This document shows, in pieces, positions 20,333 to 32,936 of a DNA stretch of 64,000 nt. The stretch is from Diphasiastrum complanatum (Eukaryota; Streptophyta; Lycopodiopsida; Lycopodiales; Lycopodiaceae), in contig MU831928.1 of the NCBI GenBank assembly GCA_029204225.1, positions 32,523 to 96,522 on the forward strand, read 5' to 3'. Under the pieces are notes generated by a model, which had not been told where the DNA came from, searched no databases, and saw only the letters and a program-made list of their open reading frames with translations. Both the position numbers and the translations under genes were made by a program. Within the stretch, counting starts at the first letter, position 1, and the number at the start of each line of letters is the position of its first letter.

Positions 20333-21540
20333 GTGACGAATGCAGCTACAAAAGCTCCACAGCCTATTCAAGAAGCGGATCATAATGTCTTTATGACCAA
20401 CCCTCAAGGACCATCTGGCAACAGTTCTTGGTTCCTGGATTCCAGAGCCGCTCAGCACATGACTAACCTAATTGGCTGTTTCAAGTCCTATACACCTTAC
20501 AGTACTCAGAAATTTGTTCACCTTGGCGACAATAGCACACAAGCTATTAAAGGTGAAGGCACTATAAGATTATGCTTTGCAAATAATCAGTCTAAGCTAC
20601 TCTCAAAAGTCTTGTATGTACTAAAGTTATCTACGAATCTGCTCTCTGTAAGCAAAATCACAGATCTAGGACACAGAGTAGAATTATAATGTGACCAATG
20701 TAAAGTAGTTGATAGGATAGACAAGATACTAGCACTCGGAAAGAGACATGGATACTTGTATAAATTAAGTCATTGTTTTTCTGCCTCTAGTTAGGCTCTC
20801 AGTACTTCAATTCAATCAAATAAAGGTTTACTTTGGCATTATAGACTTGGTCATTTAAATCATGCTACTATACAATGAATGTCTAGACAATCTATTGTTC
20901 TTGATCTCGACTATCCCCGCAAAAATTTCGAGTTACATGTCTGTCAAGTCTATCTAGTTGGTAAGCAGACTAGGAAACCATTTAAGTCAAGCCATCAGCA
21001 TGTTGCTAGAGGATTGCTAGATGTTGTACATTCAGATACTTGTGACCCGATGAAAATTCCTTCTTTGAAGGATGCCAAGTATTCTATAACCTTTATTGAA
21101 GAATTCTCCAGAAGGACGATGGTGTATCTCATAAAGAAGAAATCAGAAGCCTTCAACTACTTCAGAATCTTCAAGGAATATGCAGAAAAGGAAACTGGAA
21201 GGACGACCAAGGCCCTAAGGTCAGACAACGGTGGAGAATATATCTCTGTCGAGTTTAAGGAGTACTGCCAAAGCCAAGACATTGAGCAGCAATTCATCTC
21301 TCCTTACAGTCCTCAGTCTAATGGCTTAGTTGAAAGGAAGAACTGTACTCTGCTCAAATCTACTAAGTGTATGCTATCGTATGCATCATTGCCCAAGAGA
21401 TTCTGGGATGAAGTTGTTTTCACTACAGCTTACATCCAGAACAGATGTTAGACCAAGCCCCAAGACACCCCACGAGGTGTGGACAAGCTCTAAGCCTTCT
21501 TTGAAGAACCTAAGAGTGTTTGGGTGCATTGCCTACGTGT
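20333..21540 (+). pseudogene. Copia protease and integrase
   Basis: The protease region reads NSSWFLDSRAAQHMTN, where the active-site DSGA has become DSRA, so the protease is probably dead. A GAG-pre-integrase block (LWHYRLGHLNHATIQ) follows at about 20830. The integrase core at 20979-21451 keeps DVVHSDTCDP, the central ALRSDNGGEY block and YSPQSNGLVERKN, the D,D-35-E pattern. A stop lies at 20687 and a frameshift near 21450. Confidence 0.85.
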
Positions 21541-21566
21541 AGATCCCAAAGGACACAAGGAAGAAA

Positions 21567-23469
21567 TTGGACTTCCAAGGTCTGAAGACCATTTTTATCG
21601 GATATATTTTGTCTGATAACACCTACAAGCTGTACGATCCTGATACCCAGCAAATCTTGTATAGCCGAGATACAGTCTTTATCGAGGATCAGTTCGTCGA
21701 CCTCAAAGGCAAGGATATTGCTCAAGAAGAACCTACATCTCCTATCATTGATACGACAGTCCGAGCTTCTGGCTCAGGCGTGTCTATTGTCGACCCACTC
21801 CGAGTCAACAAATCAGATGAATATGTTGTTGCTACCCAGCAACAAGTCCCAGGAACGGTTCATAAGTTGAATCCTCCCAGAAGATCAAGCCGAGGGCGTA
21901 CACAGCCCACAAGTATACTCCTGAGTCTGCTTGTCTCTTAATGCAAGAACCGATGACAATCGAAGAGGCACTTAGCCAACTAGACTCTGATCTCTGGAGA
22001 GAAGCCATGGATATAAAGTATTCTTCTCTGATCAAGAATCAGACATGGTCATTAGTTGAAGCTCTTATTAGCTGCAATATTATTGATTGCAAATGGATCT
22101 TCAAGATCAAATATAATGTCAACAAAGCAATTGATCAAAGGAAGGCTAGACTAGTAGCACGAGGATTTACCCAGATTTTGAATGTCGACTGCAATGAGAC
22201 TTTTAGTCTAGTCGTCAAACATTCGTCGATCCAAATGCTCTTCTCTTATGATGCAGCTGCCGACCTCGAAGTACATCAACTTGATGTACAAACAGCCTAT
22301 CTTAACGGAGTCATACAAGAAGATATCTACATGATCCAGCCCAAAGGATACATTCTGGAAGGCATGAAGAATCATGTCTATAAACTCCACAAAGCATAGT
22401 ACGGCTTGAAATAGTCTGCCAGAGCTTGGTTTCAGAGGATCAACACATTTTTCATTGAACAAGGATTCAAACCAAGCACTGCTGATTGCAACGTTTATTC
22501 AAGGTCAGTGCAACAATCCTTCATTATCATCACCTTGTACGTTGATGATACGTTGCTCTTTAGCAACAATACCAAAATGGTCAAAGATGCAAAATAGATG
22601 CTGTTCTCAGAATTCGACATGACTGATCTGGGCGAAGCTCACTTCTGTCCTGGAATTCAAATTCACAGAGACAGAGCAAATCGACTGATTTACATCACTC
22701 AACAAAGGTATCTTCACAATGTTCTTAATAGATACAATTTGATGAATTGTAAATTAGCTCACTCACCAATGGATCCAAGCTTGCATTTGTCAAAGGACCA
22801 ATGTCCCCAGACCAAGCAGGAAGAGAAGCAAATGAGAGAATATCTGTATCAATCAATACTTGGATCTCTCATGTACGCAATGGTCTATACAAGACCAGAT
22901 ATCTCTTTTGCTGTAAGCTCACTTAGCCAATATATGGCTACTTCTGACATTACCCATTGGAAGGCTCTTATTCGAGTCATGTGATATATTCGAGCTACCA
23001 TGGGCCAGTGCATCTGCTATGGAGATGTCAGCAATGACAATCTTCATCAGCTCAGTGATTATTCTGATGCAAGCTGGGGAGGAGATGCAGACAATCGCAA
23101 GTCCACATCTGGATTTACATTCTTCTTCAACGGCGGTCCTATTTCGTGGAACAGTCGTAAGCAAACCTCTATTGTACTTTTCTCTAGTGAAGCAGAATAC
23201 ATTGCTGCTTCTCAATCTTTTTAGAAAGGGTTTTGGTTGAGAAATTTGTTGTCAGACATCAATCTGTATCAGTACAACCCTACAATTTTATTTTGTGATA
23301 ATCAAAGTCCTATTGCCTTATCGACCAACCCTAGATTTCATTCTAGGAGTAAGCACATTGAGATCAGATATCACTACATCAGGGACAAGGTTCTCGACAG
23401 AGGTAAGCTTAACGTACTAGAGAATGCAGGACATGGTTGCAGACATCTTCACGAAAGCACTCAATGTTA
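21567..23469 (+). pseudogene. Copia reverse transcriptase and RNase H
   Basis: RT begins around EEALSQLDSDLWREAMDIKY (21960) and includes CKWIFKIKYNVN, DVQTAYLNGVIQEDIYM and the catalytic LYVDDTLLF (YVDD at 22538-22549). RNase H has SDASWGGDADNRKSTSGFTF, SSEAEYIAAS, FCDNQSPIALSTNPRFHSRS and KHIEIRYHYIRD. Stops fall at about 22397, 22412, 22596, 22982 and 23222. The catalytic residues survive, but no uninterrupted protein can be made. Confidence 0.88.
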
Positions 23470-23532
23470 ATGCACACAACAGATTTTGTGTGTTGCTCAG
23501 TCTGAAGATCAAGGCAATCATGGATCCAGATT

Positions 23533-23541
23533 AAGAGGGGG
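23533..23541 (+). other. Copia polypurine tract
   Basis: AAGAGGGGG immediately precedes the TG start of the 3' LTR. Confidence 0.8.
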
Positions 23542-24653
23542 TGTTGGCTTTATTCCCTCTAGCTCTCTTAAATCCCATTTTAATCTGCCTCCATTCATGT
23601 TGCATATTTACTAACGTTGTCACGCAGTCTGTATATTTACATGCAAATTCGCACAAACGAAGGAAAGGCAAAAGAATTGCGACACTGTGTTTCTACTCAG
23701 TTTAAGGTGATAGGCGAAAAGGGGACACTATCTTACTTAATGCCAAAAGTGCTTTAAAAGCTAAGGCACCCTATAAATCTTATCCTATGGCCATTCGTAA
23801 GAGCGACGCACTTTTCGCATCATCACCAACGTTCACTTCAGCACTGGTTGACGTCGCACTCTTTTCATGCTCACCCCATGCAGTTGCGCTAAGGGCTTGG
23901 ACAACGATTGCAGCCACCCACGATCTCCTACAGATAGCACATCCACTCTGTACTTTCACATCTGCACACCTGTAATATTATGTAATATATATATTGGACA
24001 CCATTCGTGTAAAAGGATGATGAAGAGAGCAAAAGAAGACGACATCAACAAAGTAGATGCCCTGAACATTGATTTTTCATTTTCATCAATAATAAGGTTT
24101 AATTCCTTTACAAATTGTATAAGCTTCGTAGGGCACACGGTTTCATCCGCTACTGTCTTGTGCTCTACCGCATTATTGACATGTATACATGATATACTTA
24201 ATCTGATACAATTCTTTGTTCTGTGCTCAGATCTATGTTAATATTGCTATGCTTATCTTTCATTCTGTCTGATCTTTCTAGTTGTTCTTATTGGTAATAG
24301 ACGATTAACATTTAGTCTTGTCTTTTGCAAATCATTCGCGACTAATTATCAGCTGAGCACAGTCTAGCTCTTCGCAAATCATTCACGACATAGAGTTTGT
24401 CTTGCTATTCATGACAAATTATTCTTTTGGCACTTCATCTATTAATGTTTGGCTACGTAATCTAGAATGACCGTGATTTCTATCACTAAAGTTCTGTCAT
24501 TCTGATAGGCGTAGTCATGTTTACGGAGAGAGTCGTATAGTTTATTCCGCTGCGCACGAACATTTTTTGTTCGAGTTTGTTTCTCGTTCGTTTCTTGTTC
24601 AAGTTCATTTCTCGGTCAGGTTCGTCATTTATTCTCCCCCTCTCTCTCCAACA
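23542..24653 (+). repeat. Copia 3' LTR
   Basis: 1112 bp, from TGTTGGCTTTATTCCC to CTCTCTCTCCAACA. It corresponds to the 5' LTR, with frequent substitutions and small indels. Confidence 0.88.
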
Positions 24654-26620
24654 GATGACATCCTTGTGTACAGTAAGACAAGGAAGGAGCATCTTAAATA
24701 CCTCAAAAAGGTGTTTCGACCGTTGTGAATTCTTCGTTGAAGAAATAGCTTATTTGGGTCACATTATCTCAGCAGATGGGATTAAGATGGACCCCAGCAA
24801 GGTTAAAGCCATAATCAGTTGGCTGAGACCTTAGAATCTTTTAGAGCTTCAGATCTTTCTTGGTTTGGCGGGATATTACAAATGATTTGTCAAGGAATAT
24901 GCTCAAATAGTAGTTTGCATGATAGATTTTCTTAAGAGAAAGAGAAAGGAGCTCATTTGGGAGTCTGCAAAAGAGCTTTGATGCTCTCAAAATAGCCCTA
25001 GTTACAGCATCAGTTATAAAAGTTGTCGGCCCCAATCAGCCATTTGTGGTCAAAACAAATGCTAGCAACTTTGCGGTTGGTGCTGTACTAGCTCAAAATG
25101 GATGACCAGTTGCGTTCGAGAGTAAAAAACTTGAGCCAACACAGACTAGGTACAGTGCCTATGAAAAGGAACTCTTCTCCATAGTTCATGCCCTTTAGAC
25201 TTGGAGGCATTATTTGTATGGTGCCAACTTTGAGGTCCTGACAGACCATGAAAGTCTCAGATATCTTTGTAATCAGCCTGAGCCAAAGGTTGGAAAGCTC
25301 GTTGGGCTGAGTTAATGCAAGAGTTTGATATGTCTATCAGATATAGATGGGGGAAATTCAACACAATAGCAGATGCACTTAGTAGAATGCCTATGATAAA
25401 TGAGCTGAGTTTTACTCATATTTGTAGTGAGTTACTCGAGTCCTTGAGAGAGAGGTGCCAACATGATGCATTCTTCTCTACTATTTGGAACTCAGTCCAG
25501 AGTAGACAGTTACAAAATCCAGAACCAATTTCCGGGACTGGTGCCAGTTCATCCAAGAATATGACAGGTTCCGTTGAGGATGATGAGTCCGAGTATACGT
25601 CAGATGACATTGAGGACTCTGAGCCTGTGTTACCTGAGCAAACCCCAGTGGTTGAGGGTTAGTTGACTCAAAAATTTAAATGGAAATAGTATTCCATTCA
25701 TGATGAGTACTTGCTCTATAGAGATAGAGTATGTGTCTCCAATTCAAAAGATTATAGGCAACAGGTCCTATATGAGTGTCATGACAGTCCTAGTGCTGGA
25801 CACCCAGACATTCGAAAGACCTATGAGCTTCTTTGTAGGCAATTTTTCTAGCCCAGTATGAAAAAGGACGTCCAACAATATGTAAGCCATTGCCAAAAAT
25901 GTTAGGTAAATAAAGCAGAGCATTGAAAGACAAGAGGGTTGTTACAGCCCTTAGATATACTAGCTGGTAAATGGGAGAGGATCTCCACGGATTTTATAGT
26001 AGGCTTGTCTAAAACCCAAAAGGGTAATGACGGGTCAAAGTTGATCATCTGACCAAAATGGCTCACTTTATTCTGACCAAAACAACCGTTAGAGCTCCAG
26101 AGTTAGCGAGGTTGTTTGTAGATGGGCTATTTAAATTTTACGGTCTACCTTCCGGCATAGTCAACGACCGAGACAATAAGTTTAATGGAAATTTTTGGAG
26201 GGTAGTATTCCATCATCTCCATACTAAACGTAACATGATTACTACCGACTATCCACAGACGGACGGTCAAACAGAAAGAGTAAATTAGGTGTTGGAGGAT
26301 ATGCTTCGTGCATACATCAGCAAAAAGCAGACTAATTGATTGGAGTAACTCTCGATATTAGAGTTTGCTTAAACAACTACTACTACGGGATACAACCCAT
26401 TTATGTTGGTGTATGGTTTTCAGCCACACTCACCCATAGCTATACAGTTCCAGGATTGAGCCAAGCATTATGCAGATCCACACAGATAGGATGTGCAGTT
26501 CTCTGCTAGTGAGAAAGTCTACCTTAGAGTCCCAGTTGACTCTAAAACTCTCAAATCAGGAGTGTGTGTTGGGTTGTCTCCTAGGTATTGTGGTCCTGTT
26601 ACCATCAGTAGGAGGAGGTC
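24654..26620 (+). pseudogene. Gypsy pol fragment: RT from its catalytic Asp pair, RNase H, integrase
   Basis: The first two codons after the copia LTR are the Asp-Asp of the RT active site (DDILVYSKTRKEHLKYL). Next come IAYLGHIISADGIKMDPSKV, RNase H (AYEKELFSIVHA, RHYLYGANFEVLTDHESLRY, WGKFNTIADALSRMP), the integrase zinc region (YECHDSPSAGHPDI, HCQKC) and its core (TDFIVGLSKTQKG, IVNDRDNKFNGNFW, YPQTDGQTERVN). Weak similarity continues to LSPRYCGPVTIS at about 26615. There are many stops and at least one frameshift (near 24725). It may belong with the LTR, PBS and gag start at 16441-18208, with the middle lost. It is cut by a copia fragment at about 26625. Confidence 0.85.
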
Positions 26621-26624
26621 ACCT

Positions 26625-27342
26625 ATGAACTAGAACTCTCACACAATAGTAAGGTGTGAAAAGTACAGTACTAAGTACCATAAATGGATCTTTGAATGAT
26701 CCACAAGGTTGATTGTGTGCTTGTTAAACAATCTATCAAAAACTAGTCATCAGAAAACAAGATCTAGTTTAGCAGCTTGATAGAAAACAAGTAGAGACAA
26801 TCAGAGCATTGATCAAAACTATAATCCAACTCCACACATGTGGAAATGAGGCTGTAGTATGGCCTGTAGACAGTGTTTAGAATGTGCCAAAGCTGGATTT
26901 CATTGGAATCAAAAGTAATCACCATAGAATGAGAGGAAACTCGAGTTTCTCCTTGAGGCTCCAAAAAGTTTCTATTTTCTCGCTATGGAGATTGAGAATA
27001 CATAGTAAAACGCACTTCCTTTGCTAAGTTAGGTGAAAATCCAGCATGTAATAAGGAAGTAGACTCCACTTTCTTGCCCTAATGTGAAAACCCTAGCCTA
27101 GATCCAAGAGTCATGCTTGGTAGGTGCATGGTAGGTACAAATCTCATAATAAATCATGGTTTAGTTCCTACAAAGTAGGAATCACTACCAAATGGACACA
27201 ACCACTCCTCTTGACTCGTGGTAACCTACTTTAGGTGTGAATGTACAAGTGGCACTTTGGCCATTGAAGTAACCAACAAATAATATTGACAAAATGTACA
27301 ATATTCTACATGGCTAGATTTGCCAATGTAGGCAATTTTTCA
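26625..27342 (-). repeat. Probable 3' LTR of a minus-strand copia fragment
   Basis: It lies directly after a polypurine tract (27343-27353) and begins TGAAAAATTGCC on the minus strand. The far edge is estimated from where similarity to the gypsy integrase stops. There is no second LTR to compare. Confidence 0.45.
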
Positions 27343-27353
27343 CACTCCTCCTC
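27343..27353 (-). other. Polypurine tract of the copia fragment
   Basis: The minus strand reads GAGGAGGAGTG next to the proposed LTR start and follows the RNase H coding end. Confidence 0.6.
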
Positions 27354-28460
27354 AAATCTAGCCTTGAAAATCACAATGCTTTTATCAATAACTCCAATTG
27401 AAGATCTAAGCTTGACAAATGAATCTTTAGGTAAAGATTTAGTAAACAAATCATCCAAGCAACTTGATGATGGCACATGTTGGAGTTTGATATCTTTGGC
27501 TTGCACTTTCTCCCTCACGAAATGATGAGCAATTTCGATGTGTTTGCTCCTTGCATGGAATGTAGGATTAGTTGCAAGTAATTGGGCTGATTGGTTGTCA
27601 CAATAGATGATAGAAATTTCCTCCTCCATGACATGAAGCTCCACCAATAGCCTTTTGAGCCACAAGACCTCCTTGCATGTTGATGTCAAGGCCTTGTATT
27701 CAGATTATGTGGAAGATATGGAGATGGTATCTTGCTTTTTGGAAAGCCATGATACTACTCCATCACATAGAAAGGTGGCAAAGGCACTTGTTGATCTTCT
27801 ATCCACTTTGTCACCTGAAAAATCCGAGTCACTATAGGCTCTTAAGCCAAGATTAGTTCCTCTATACAAAATGCCAAAATTCTTAGTGGATGAAATGTAT
27901 CTAAGAACTCTTTTGGCCATCTTCCAATGTGAAACTAGAGGACTTTGCATGAATTGGCTTAACTTTTCAACACTATAACTAAGATCAGGTCTAGTTATAG
28001 TTAAATAGATCAAGGAGCCAATAAGCCTTCTATATAATGTGATGTCCTCAAAGGATGCTTCATCACAACCAATAGATGCTTTTACATGTTGCTCCATTGA
28101 TGTCTCAATGCCTTTACAATTCTTCATTCCAAATCTATCTAGGATGGATGTAGCATATTTAGATTGACAAATGAAGCTAAAATCACATCCTCTAATAACC
28201 TCTATTCCAAGAATGAAGCTTAATAGGCCGAGATCTACCATCTTAAACTCTTTTGCTAAAGCAATTTTTATATCTCTAATTCCATCTAGATCATTACCAC
28301 TCAAGATAATGTCATCTACATACAAAACAAGAATAATGATCATGCCATCATGAAATCTTATGTACAATGATGGATCATAGGCACTCATTACAAAATTGAT
28401 GGAAATGAGAAAAGAGTTTCGCCTAGAGTACCATGCTCTTGGTGCTTGCTTGTTAATGCT
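27354..28460 (-). pseudogene. Copia RT C-terminal part and RNase H
   Basis: The minus strand begins at about 28460 with QAPRAWYSRRNSFLISINF. It continues through ADPSLY-like YDPSLYIRF, the catalytic LYVDDIILSGNDLD, EFKMVDLGLLSFILGIEV, and RNase H (AYSDSDFSGDKVDRRSTSAF, KEVLWLKRLLVELHV, IIYCDNQSAQLLATNPTFHA, HFVREKV). A small frame break lies near 27690-27705. Gag, protease, integrase and the RT N-terminus are missing. The right junction falls inside gypsy RNase H sequence. Confidence 0.85.
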
Positions 28461-29215
28461 TCAAGTTTCATTGTGGAATAACTCACTTCAGCATCATTTA
28501 ACTAATGGCTAGCAAATCTAATTGGAGAATCTTTCTTGTATTCCCCGACAGAGTTAAGACTAGTCCAATAGCATATTTGGAAGCATTAGGATGAACATGA
28601 AATTCAATAGTCCCATTTAGTGCTCTTAATATCAATTCTGATATCAAAGCATTCTTTAGTTTCTCATTTATTCTAAGGCTTCGATAGTCCAAATATAAAC
28701 AATTGTCAACTTAGGTATAAGCCGTGCTAATTTTGTGAAGAAGACGATAAAGATTTGGTAGTACTCTACATGGTCCATAAAAATGTAAACTTCTCGGATC
28801 GTCCCTCATGGAGGTAGATCCATGATGATCCTGATCTTTCATAGATTTTTGGCAATGCCATGTCTAGATATCACATCTCTTAAAATGATTTCATGTGTAA
28901 TCCATATCTGACACTTCTCAAGATTCAAGAAAATTTGAAACTTTCAGCACTATTCAAACACTTTCTCCAAATGCTCTAAATGTTCTATTTCCAATCCATG
29001 GATACCAAGATCATCCAAGTAAATTTTCACAAATTTTTGCAAGTATTTCTTAGATGTAAATTGCATTACAAGCTGAAATGTATTTGGCGCATTACATAGC
29101 CCAAACAACATAACCTTTTATGCATAGGTTCCTGATTTTGTTGTAAATGCAATTTTGTGCCAATTAGTGGGTGCAATCTTTGTGAAATTGTAAAAGCTAT
29201 ATATCTTGAGGTTTG
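28461..29215 (-). pseudogene. Gypsy RT and RNase H fragment
   Basis: Minus-strand frames give WHKIAFTTKSGTYA, VMLFGLCNAPNTFQ, the catalytic IYLDDLGIHGLEIEHLEHLE, VISRHGIAKNL and, in RNase H, IEFHVHPNASKYAIGLVLT and EVSYSTMKLEAL. The wording is closest to the gypsy families at 42065-47017 and 59576-64000 in this window (YLDDLGVH, HVHTDVSKYAIG). Stops and shifts are frequent. Confidence 0.8.
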
Positions 29216-29257
29216 GGGGTCCTCTTTGAAAACCACTCATTGTACATGTAAATAAGT

Positions 29258-30540
29258 GATTAGGCCAAAATTAGAGAGCTGATGCTCTAGAAGGCTATGT
29301 GGAAACTCTCCAGGATGCCTTGACAATAGCCCAAAACCAAGTGGACAAGGCAGTCCAAGATGCTAAACAACAGGTCTTGCTACTAGTTGGTCAGTTGGAT
29401 ATGGCCGATCTTGAACACAAACGATGTGACCACCCTTGAACGTGACTCTTACCTCTAGACCCAAGTGCCTGATCATCCAATCACACCGAAAGAGAATAAA
29501 TACTTGTTCAAGAAAATTGAAATCTACCGAACTTCATTGGTTGGGTTTCAAGAAAAAATTAATAAACTCAAACGTATGGCAACAACTGAACTGGCAAAGA
29601 CAGAGACAATTATTAGAGATTATGAAAAGGTAGCCGCTCAAGTTTTGGAAGCCGAGCCTCGAATTCCAGTACCTGTGATGCAACAGTTCTCGCCTCATCA
29701 CCAAGATCAGGGAGGATTGGATACAGGGTTGGATGGGCCAGAAATACAAGAGATACCAGATGTTCAGGCCACCGAATAAGGTCCATCAAGGTTAAGACCT
29801 AGGACATTGTTTCAAAAATTGATCACCAGCAAGTACTAGATTCAAGTGTTTCTACAGCAACATCCGTATGAGTCCTCGAGGGGTGGATGGGTCATTAAAT
29901 TCAGGACCTCTGAGATCGAGGAGGACAAGCTACTAGCATTGGGAGATCATCCGGCATGGAGAACCATTGCATTTGAGAAAACTCTAGATTTTATCATGAG
30001 TTATGTTGCTAGCCCTCACCAGTTTTGGGTAGATTCTTATTATTTGCCGATGCCAAGAAGGAATAAATGGAAAGATTTAAGGATTCCATTGGGGAAAGTC
30101 ACAATCCATACCCCGAATTGACCCATCATCCACCAAGTATATAATTGGCAAATAGCAGCGGATTTCAATTGGGCCTTACAATTTTATGCGGCCGAGAAGA
30201 CCCGACTGTTAGGCAACCTGCGCTTTTTCCGAATGATCTGACAATGTTGGCATCCGTAGTAACGAGATGGGATGATTGCCTACCCCAATTGGCATTCGAT
30301 CCTAATAAACCAATGGTGTCCGACAGTTTTCAAGATCAATTGCCACTTGCCAGATTATACTACAGTGCCGCGATGCTGGGTGGAATGTGGAAATCTAGAT
30401 TTAGGGCATGGACTACTTCCAAATGGATTGTCGGCGCCAATAAGTGTTTCTTACCACACAAGAAAGATTTCAACACGACGCACTTGGAATTCATGGAGAA
30501 GGTGCAGTACCATTTGATTAAAGTAACGATGCGAGACTAA
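29258..30540 (+). pseudogene. Extra ORF of a gypsy element, C-terminal half (copy 1)
   Basis: Plus-strand frames encode a coiled-coil region (LVGFQEKINKLKRMATTELA), then PYESSRGGWVIKFR, WVDSYYLPMPRRNKWKDLRI, and a final block with WDDCLPQLAFDPNKPMVSD, ARLYYSAAML and SRFRAWTTSKWIVG. The same order and wording occur on the minus strand at 37907-39026 (LHESSRDGW, RRSKWAECG, KWDDFLPTKFFDPNKALASD, HRFQAWIDQEWLTG). Stops interrupt at about 29437, 29777 and 30119, and there are frame changes. It is followed about 70 bases later by an LTR in the same orientation. I do not recognise the domain. It is not RT, integrase, Gag or a visible membrane protein. Confidence 0.6.
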
Positions 30541-30918
30541 TCAAAGTCCGAAATGAATAAATCTTGTGAGGTGTGGTGGGACCACCACTAGTTTTGGTGG
30601 GGGATATTGTTGGAGGGTTTGCGGATATCGAGTTAACCCTAACCAGTTAATAAGTGAGAGGGATTTGGCACCCTGCATGTGTAAGTTTAACCCAATGATC
30701 ACATAGCTATTTGATTAATTAGAAAGTTAACAAAGGACTTTAGGTTTTTTTGTGGGACTTTTAATGTCGTAAGGCCTAAATGTCAAGTTAGTGAATAAAA
30801 TAGGGGTTCCCACCAAATTTCAATTTCAAATTGGGTCCTCTAATTAATGCAAGAGTTTTCCACTCTTTTTAGATTTGAATGGGCCAATAGGATTTTGTGG
30901 CCAAGGCCCTCCTCTCTA

Positions 30919-30929
30919 CTATAAATAGG
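30919..30929 (+). promoter_or_regulatory. TATA box in the LTR
   Basis: CTATAAATAGG is a near-perfect plant TATA element, placed about 310 bases into the LTR. The same TATTTATAG appears in reverse at 52699-52707 in the related LTR fragment, so it is kept between copies. Confidence 0.55.
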
Positions 30930-31126
30930 TGCAAACTCAAGTTTTTGTCAAACATCTATTCTCTTCATTTCAAATACAACTGGTTGAGTCTCTTATGAAA
31001 TGGATTATGAATGTCCATGCTCTCTATCTCTTTTCCTTCATCTCTCATGCTTTTGTTGTATTTGCTAATTGTTGGATCTGAATGTTATTGGAATTGTATA
31101 TTCTTATGCATTTTGTGAGAGAGAAA

Positions 31127-31244
<118 letters not shown>

Positions 31245-31551
31245 CAAGTATCTATCTAATTGTGGATCATAGTATTAATTGATTTAGGTTAATGGATCTT
31301 GAGTGTTAATGAATCTTAGAGTTAATTGTGTATCATCCTTGCATGCTGGATTTTGATTTATGCTATCGCTCTCATGGGATCAAACCTGTGTGTGACGACT
31401 AACTTCATCTCCTTGATGCTTGTGTGCTTGGATCTTGGGTTGAGGATAAGATAGAGAAGAAACCCACTACACACCTTCCACGTCACATCGCCGCACTATG
31501 CAACCACAATCAGCTGCGCTATCACTCTTTGCTACCACAAGGAGACAAAAA

Positions 31552-31566
31552 TCGTCATCAGAGCTG
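31552..31566 (+). other. Degenerate primer-binding site
   Basis: TCGTCATCAGAGCTG resembles the plant TGGTATCAGAGC with changes in the first bases. Its position after the LTR and before a gag gene supports the reading. Confidence 0.45.
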
Positions 31567-32450
31567 ATAACATTTTGCCCTCTTTCAGAAAAATAGAACC
31601 TTCAGTTTGAAGGACGAACAATCTTTCCCAGCAGATTTTTAGAAACATTAGAAAAACCATCAAAAAACACCAAAAAAATCACAAAAATTCTAAAAATACA
31701 AAAAAAGAACCTTCGTCTGATTCATTGTGCATAGGTGTGATTCAGATCTATCTACTGCCAGGTCGACGAAGAATTATATCAAAAAAAGAAGGTTTCTGAG
31801 AGGATCAATTGTCATATTGTCATATTTTTGCCAAAAAAGTCTCTTTTTTGCAAAAATTCAAGTATTACTCTTGATTCTTCGTCAGAACCTTCGTTGAGTT
31901 TCTAGATTATTCTATTTGAAGTAATTTACTGTTTTTGAGTTTGACAAACATTCATCCTATCCAGATCATAGAAAATTTTTATTTTTACCCTCGTCAAACT
32001 ATAGAAACTGTGTTTTTGTATGCCAAAAACCTTCGCCAGTTCTACCCTAGCTTTATTTGTGTCAGATTCAGAGTCTGAGAGTTTGGCGAAGGTTATTTCC
32101 ATAGAATTTGTCAGAAAAACCTGATTAGAGATCTTTTTTTCAAAATAACATCGCTGAACCTTTGCCGAGTGAATCTTTGCCTAGGGATCCTTTGCCAATT
32201 CTATTTTTAAGTTCTGATTTTTCAAATCAAATCTCTGTCAAATTTTGGGTCAAATCTGATATAGTTTGATTTTGATTTTGAGAATTTTTTCATTTTTGAG
32301 AAGTATCGATTGGTTGATTTTCAAAATCTTTTTCATGATATAGGAATCTGATTCTTGTCAAGTGGAAGAGATCTAGCAAATATGATCTGAGATAGTTTTG
32401 ATTGAAAATCTAGATCCAATCTCATTGTCTGTCTGATTTAATCTATAAAG
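31567..32450 (+). other. Untranslated leader of a gypsy element
   Basis: About 880 bases without a convincing ORF, T- and A-rich, with repeated phrases such as AACCTTCG and CCTTCGTC. Similar wording (CGACGAAGGTTTCTGAGAG) occurs on the other strand in the spacer at 50580-50900. Confidence 0.4.
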
Positions 32451-32936
32451 ATGGCTACCCTTGGTGGTGCTCCTGGATGAGCTCCTCAATAAGTCAATCA
32501 AATCATTGTTACAAGAGCACCCCATTTGGATCTACCCAAATACAATGGATTAATAGATCCAGTTAGATTTCTTCAGACCTATTCTGAATCTTGTGAAGTC
32601 TATGGTGAAGTTTTTCCCCAAGATAAACTTAACTTTTTTCCTATGACCTTAACAGGCGTAGCACAAGATTGGTACTATAATCAAGATAAAACTGAGCATA
32701 CATATTGGGAGACTGTTAAACGAGCCCTTATCACACGGTTCAAACCTCGGAAGTTTATGGAAGACCCTTTCCTACTTCTAAGTAAAAATAAAATGGAAAA
32801 GCGAGAAGTGGTTCGAGATTACATTGAACGGATCAAACGCCTCAGATATAAGTGCGAACCTGAGCTGATTAACAAAAAAGCCATGATTATGTGATTTTTC
32901 TTAGGTTTACCTAAAAGGATCGAGCCTTCTGTCTCT
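32451..32936 (+). pseudogene. Gypsy Gag capsid fragment
   Basis: The frame starts ATGGCTACCCTTGG and has stops at codons 10 and 14. It then encodes PKYNGLIDPVRFLQTYSESC, TGVAQDWYYNQDK, WETVKRALITRFKPRKF and REVVRDYIERIKRLRYKCEP. These are characteristic of the retrotransposon Gag domain (the WY/W...F pattern before the basic stretch). A stop lies at about 32893, and similarity ends near 32936 (GLPKRIEPS), where a minus-strand copia fragment begins. It follows the LTR, PBS and leader at 30608-32450. Confidence 0.8.

Larger units (their letters stand above)
18265..24653 (+). mobile_element. Ty1/copia LTR retrotransposon, complete but inactive
   Basis: The element reads 5' LTR (18265-19374), PBS, gag-protease-integrase-RT-RNase H (19526-23469), polypurine tract, 3' LTR (23542-24653). 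The order integrase before RT defines the copia superfamily. The LTRs are 1110 and 1112 bp but differ at many positions, so the insertion is old. Several stops and frameshifts interrupt the coding region. The flanks CCCAA and GATGA do not match, so the target duplication is missing. Confidence 0.9.
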
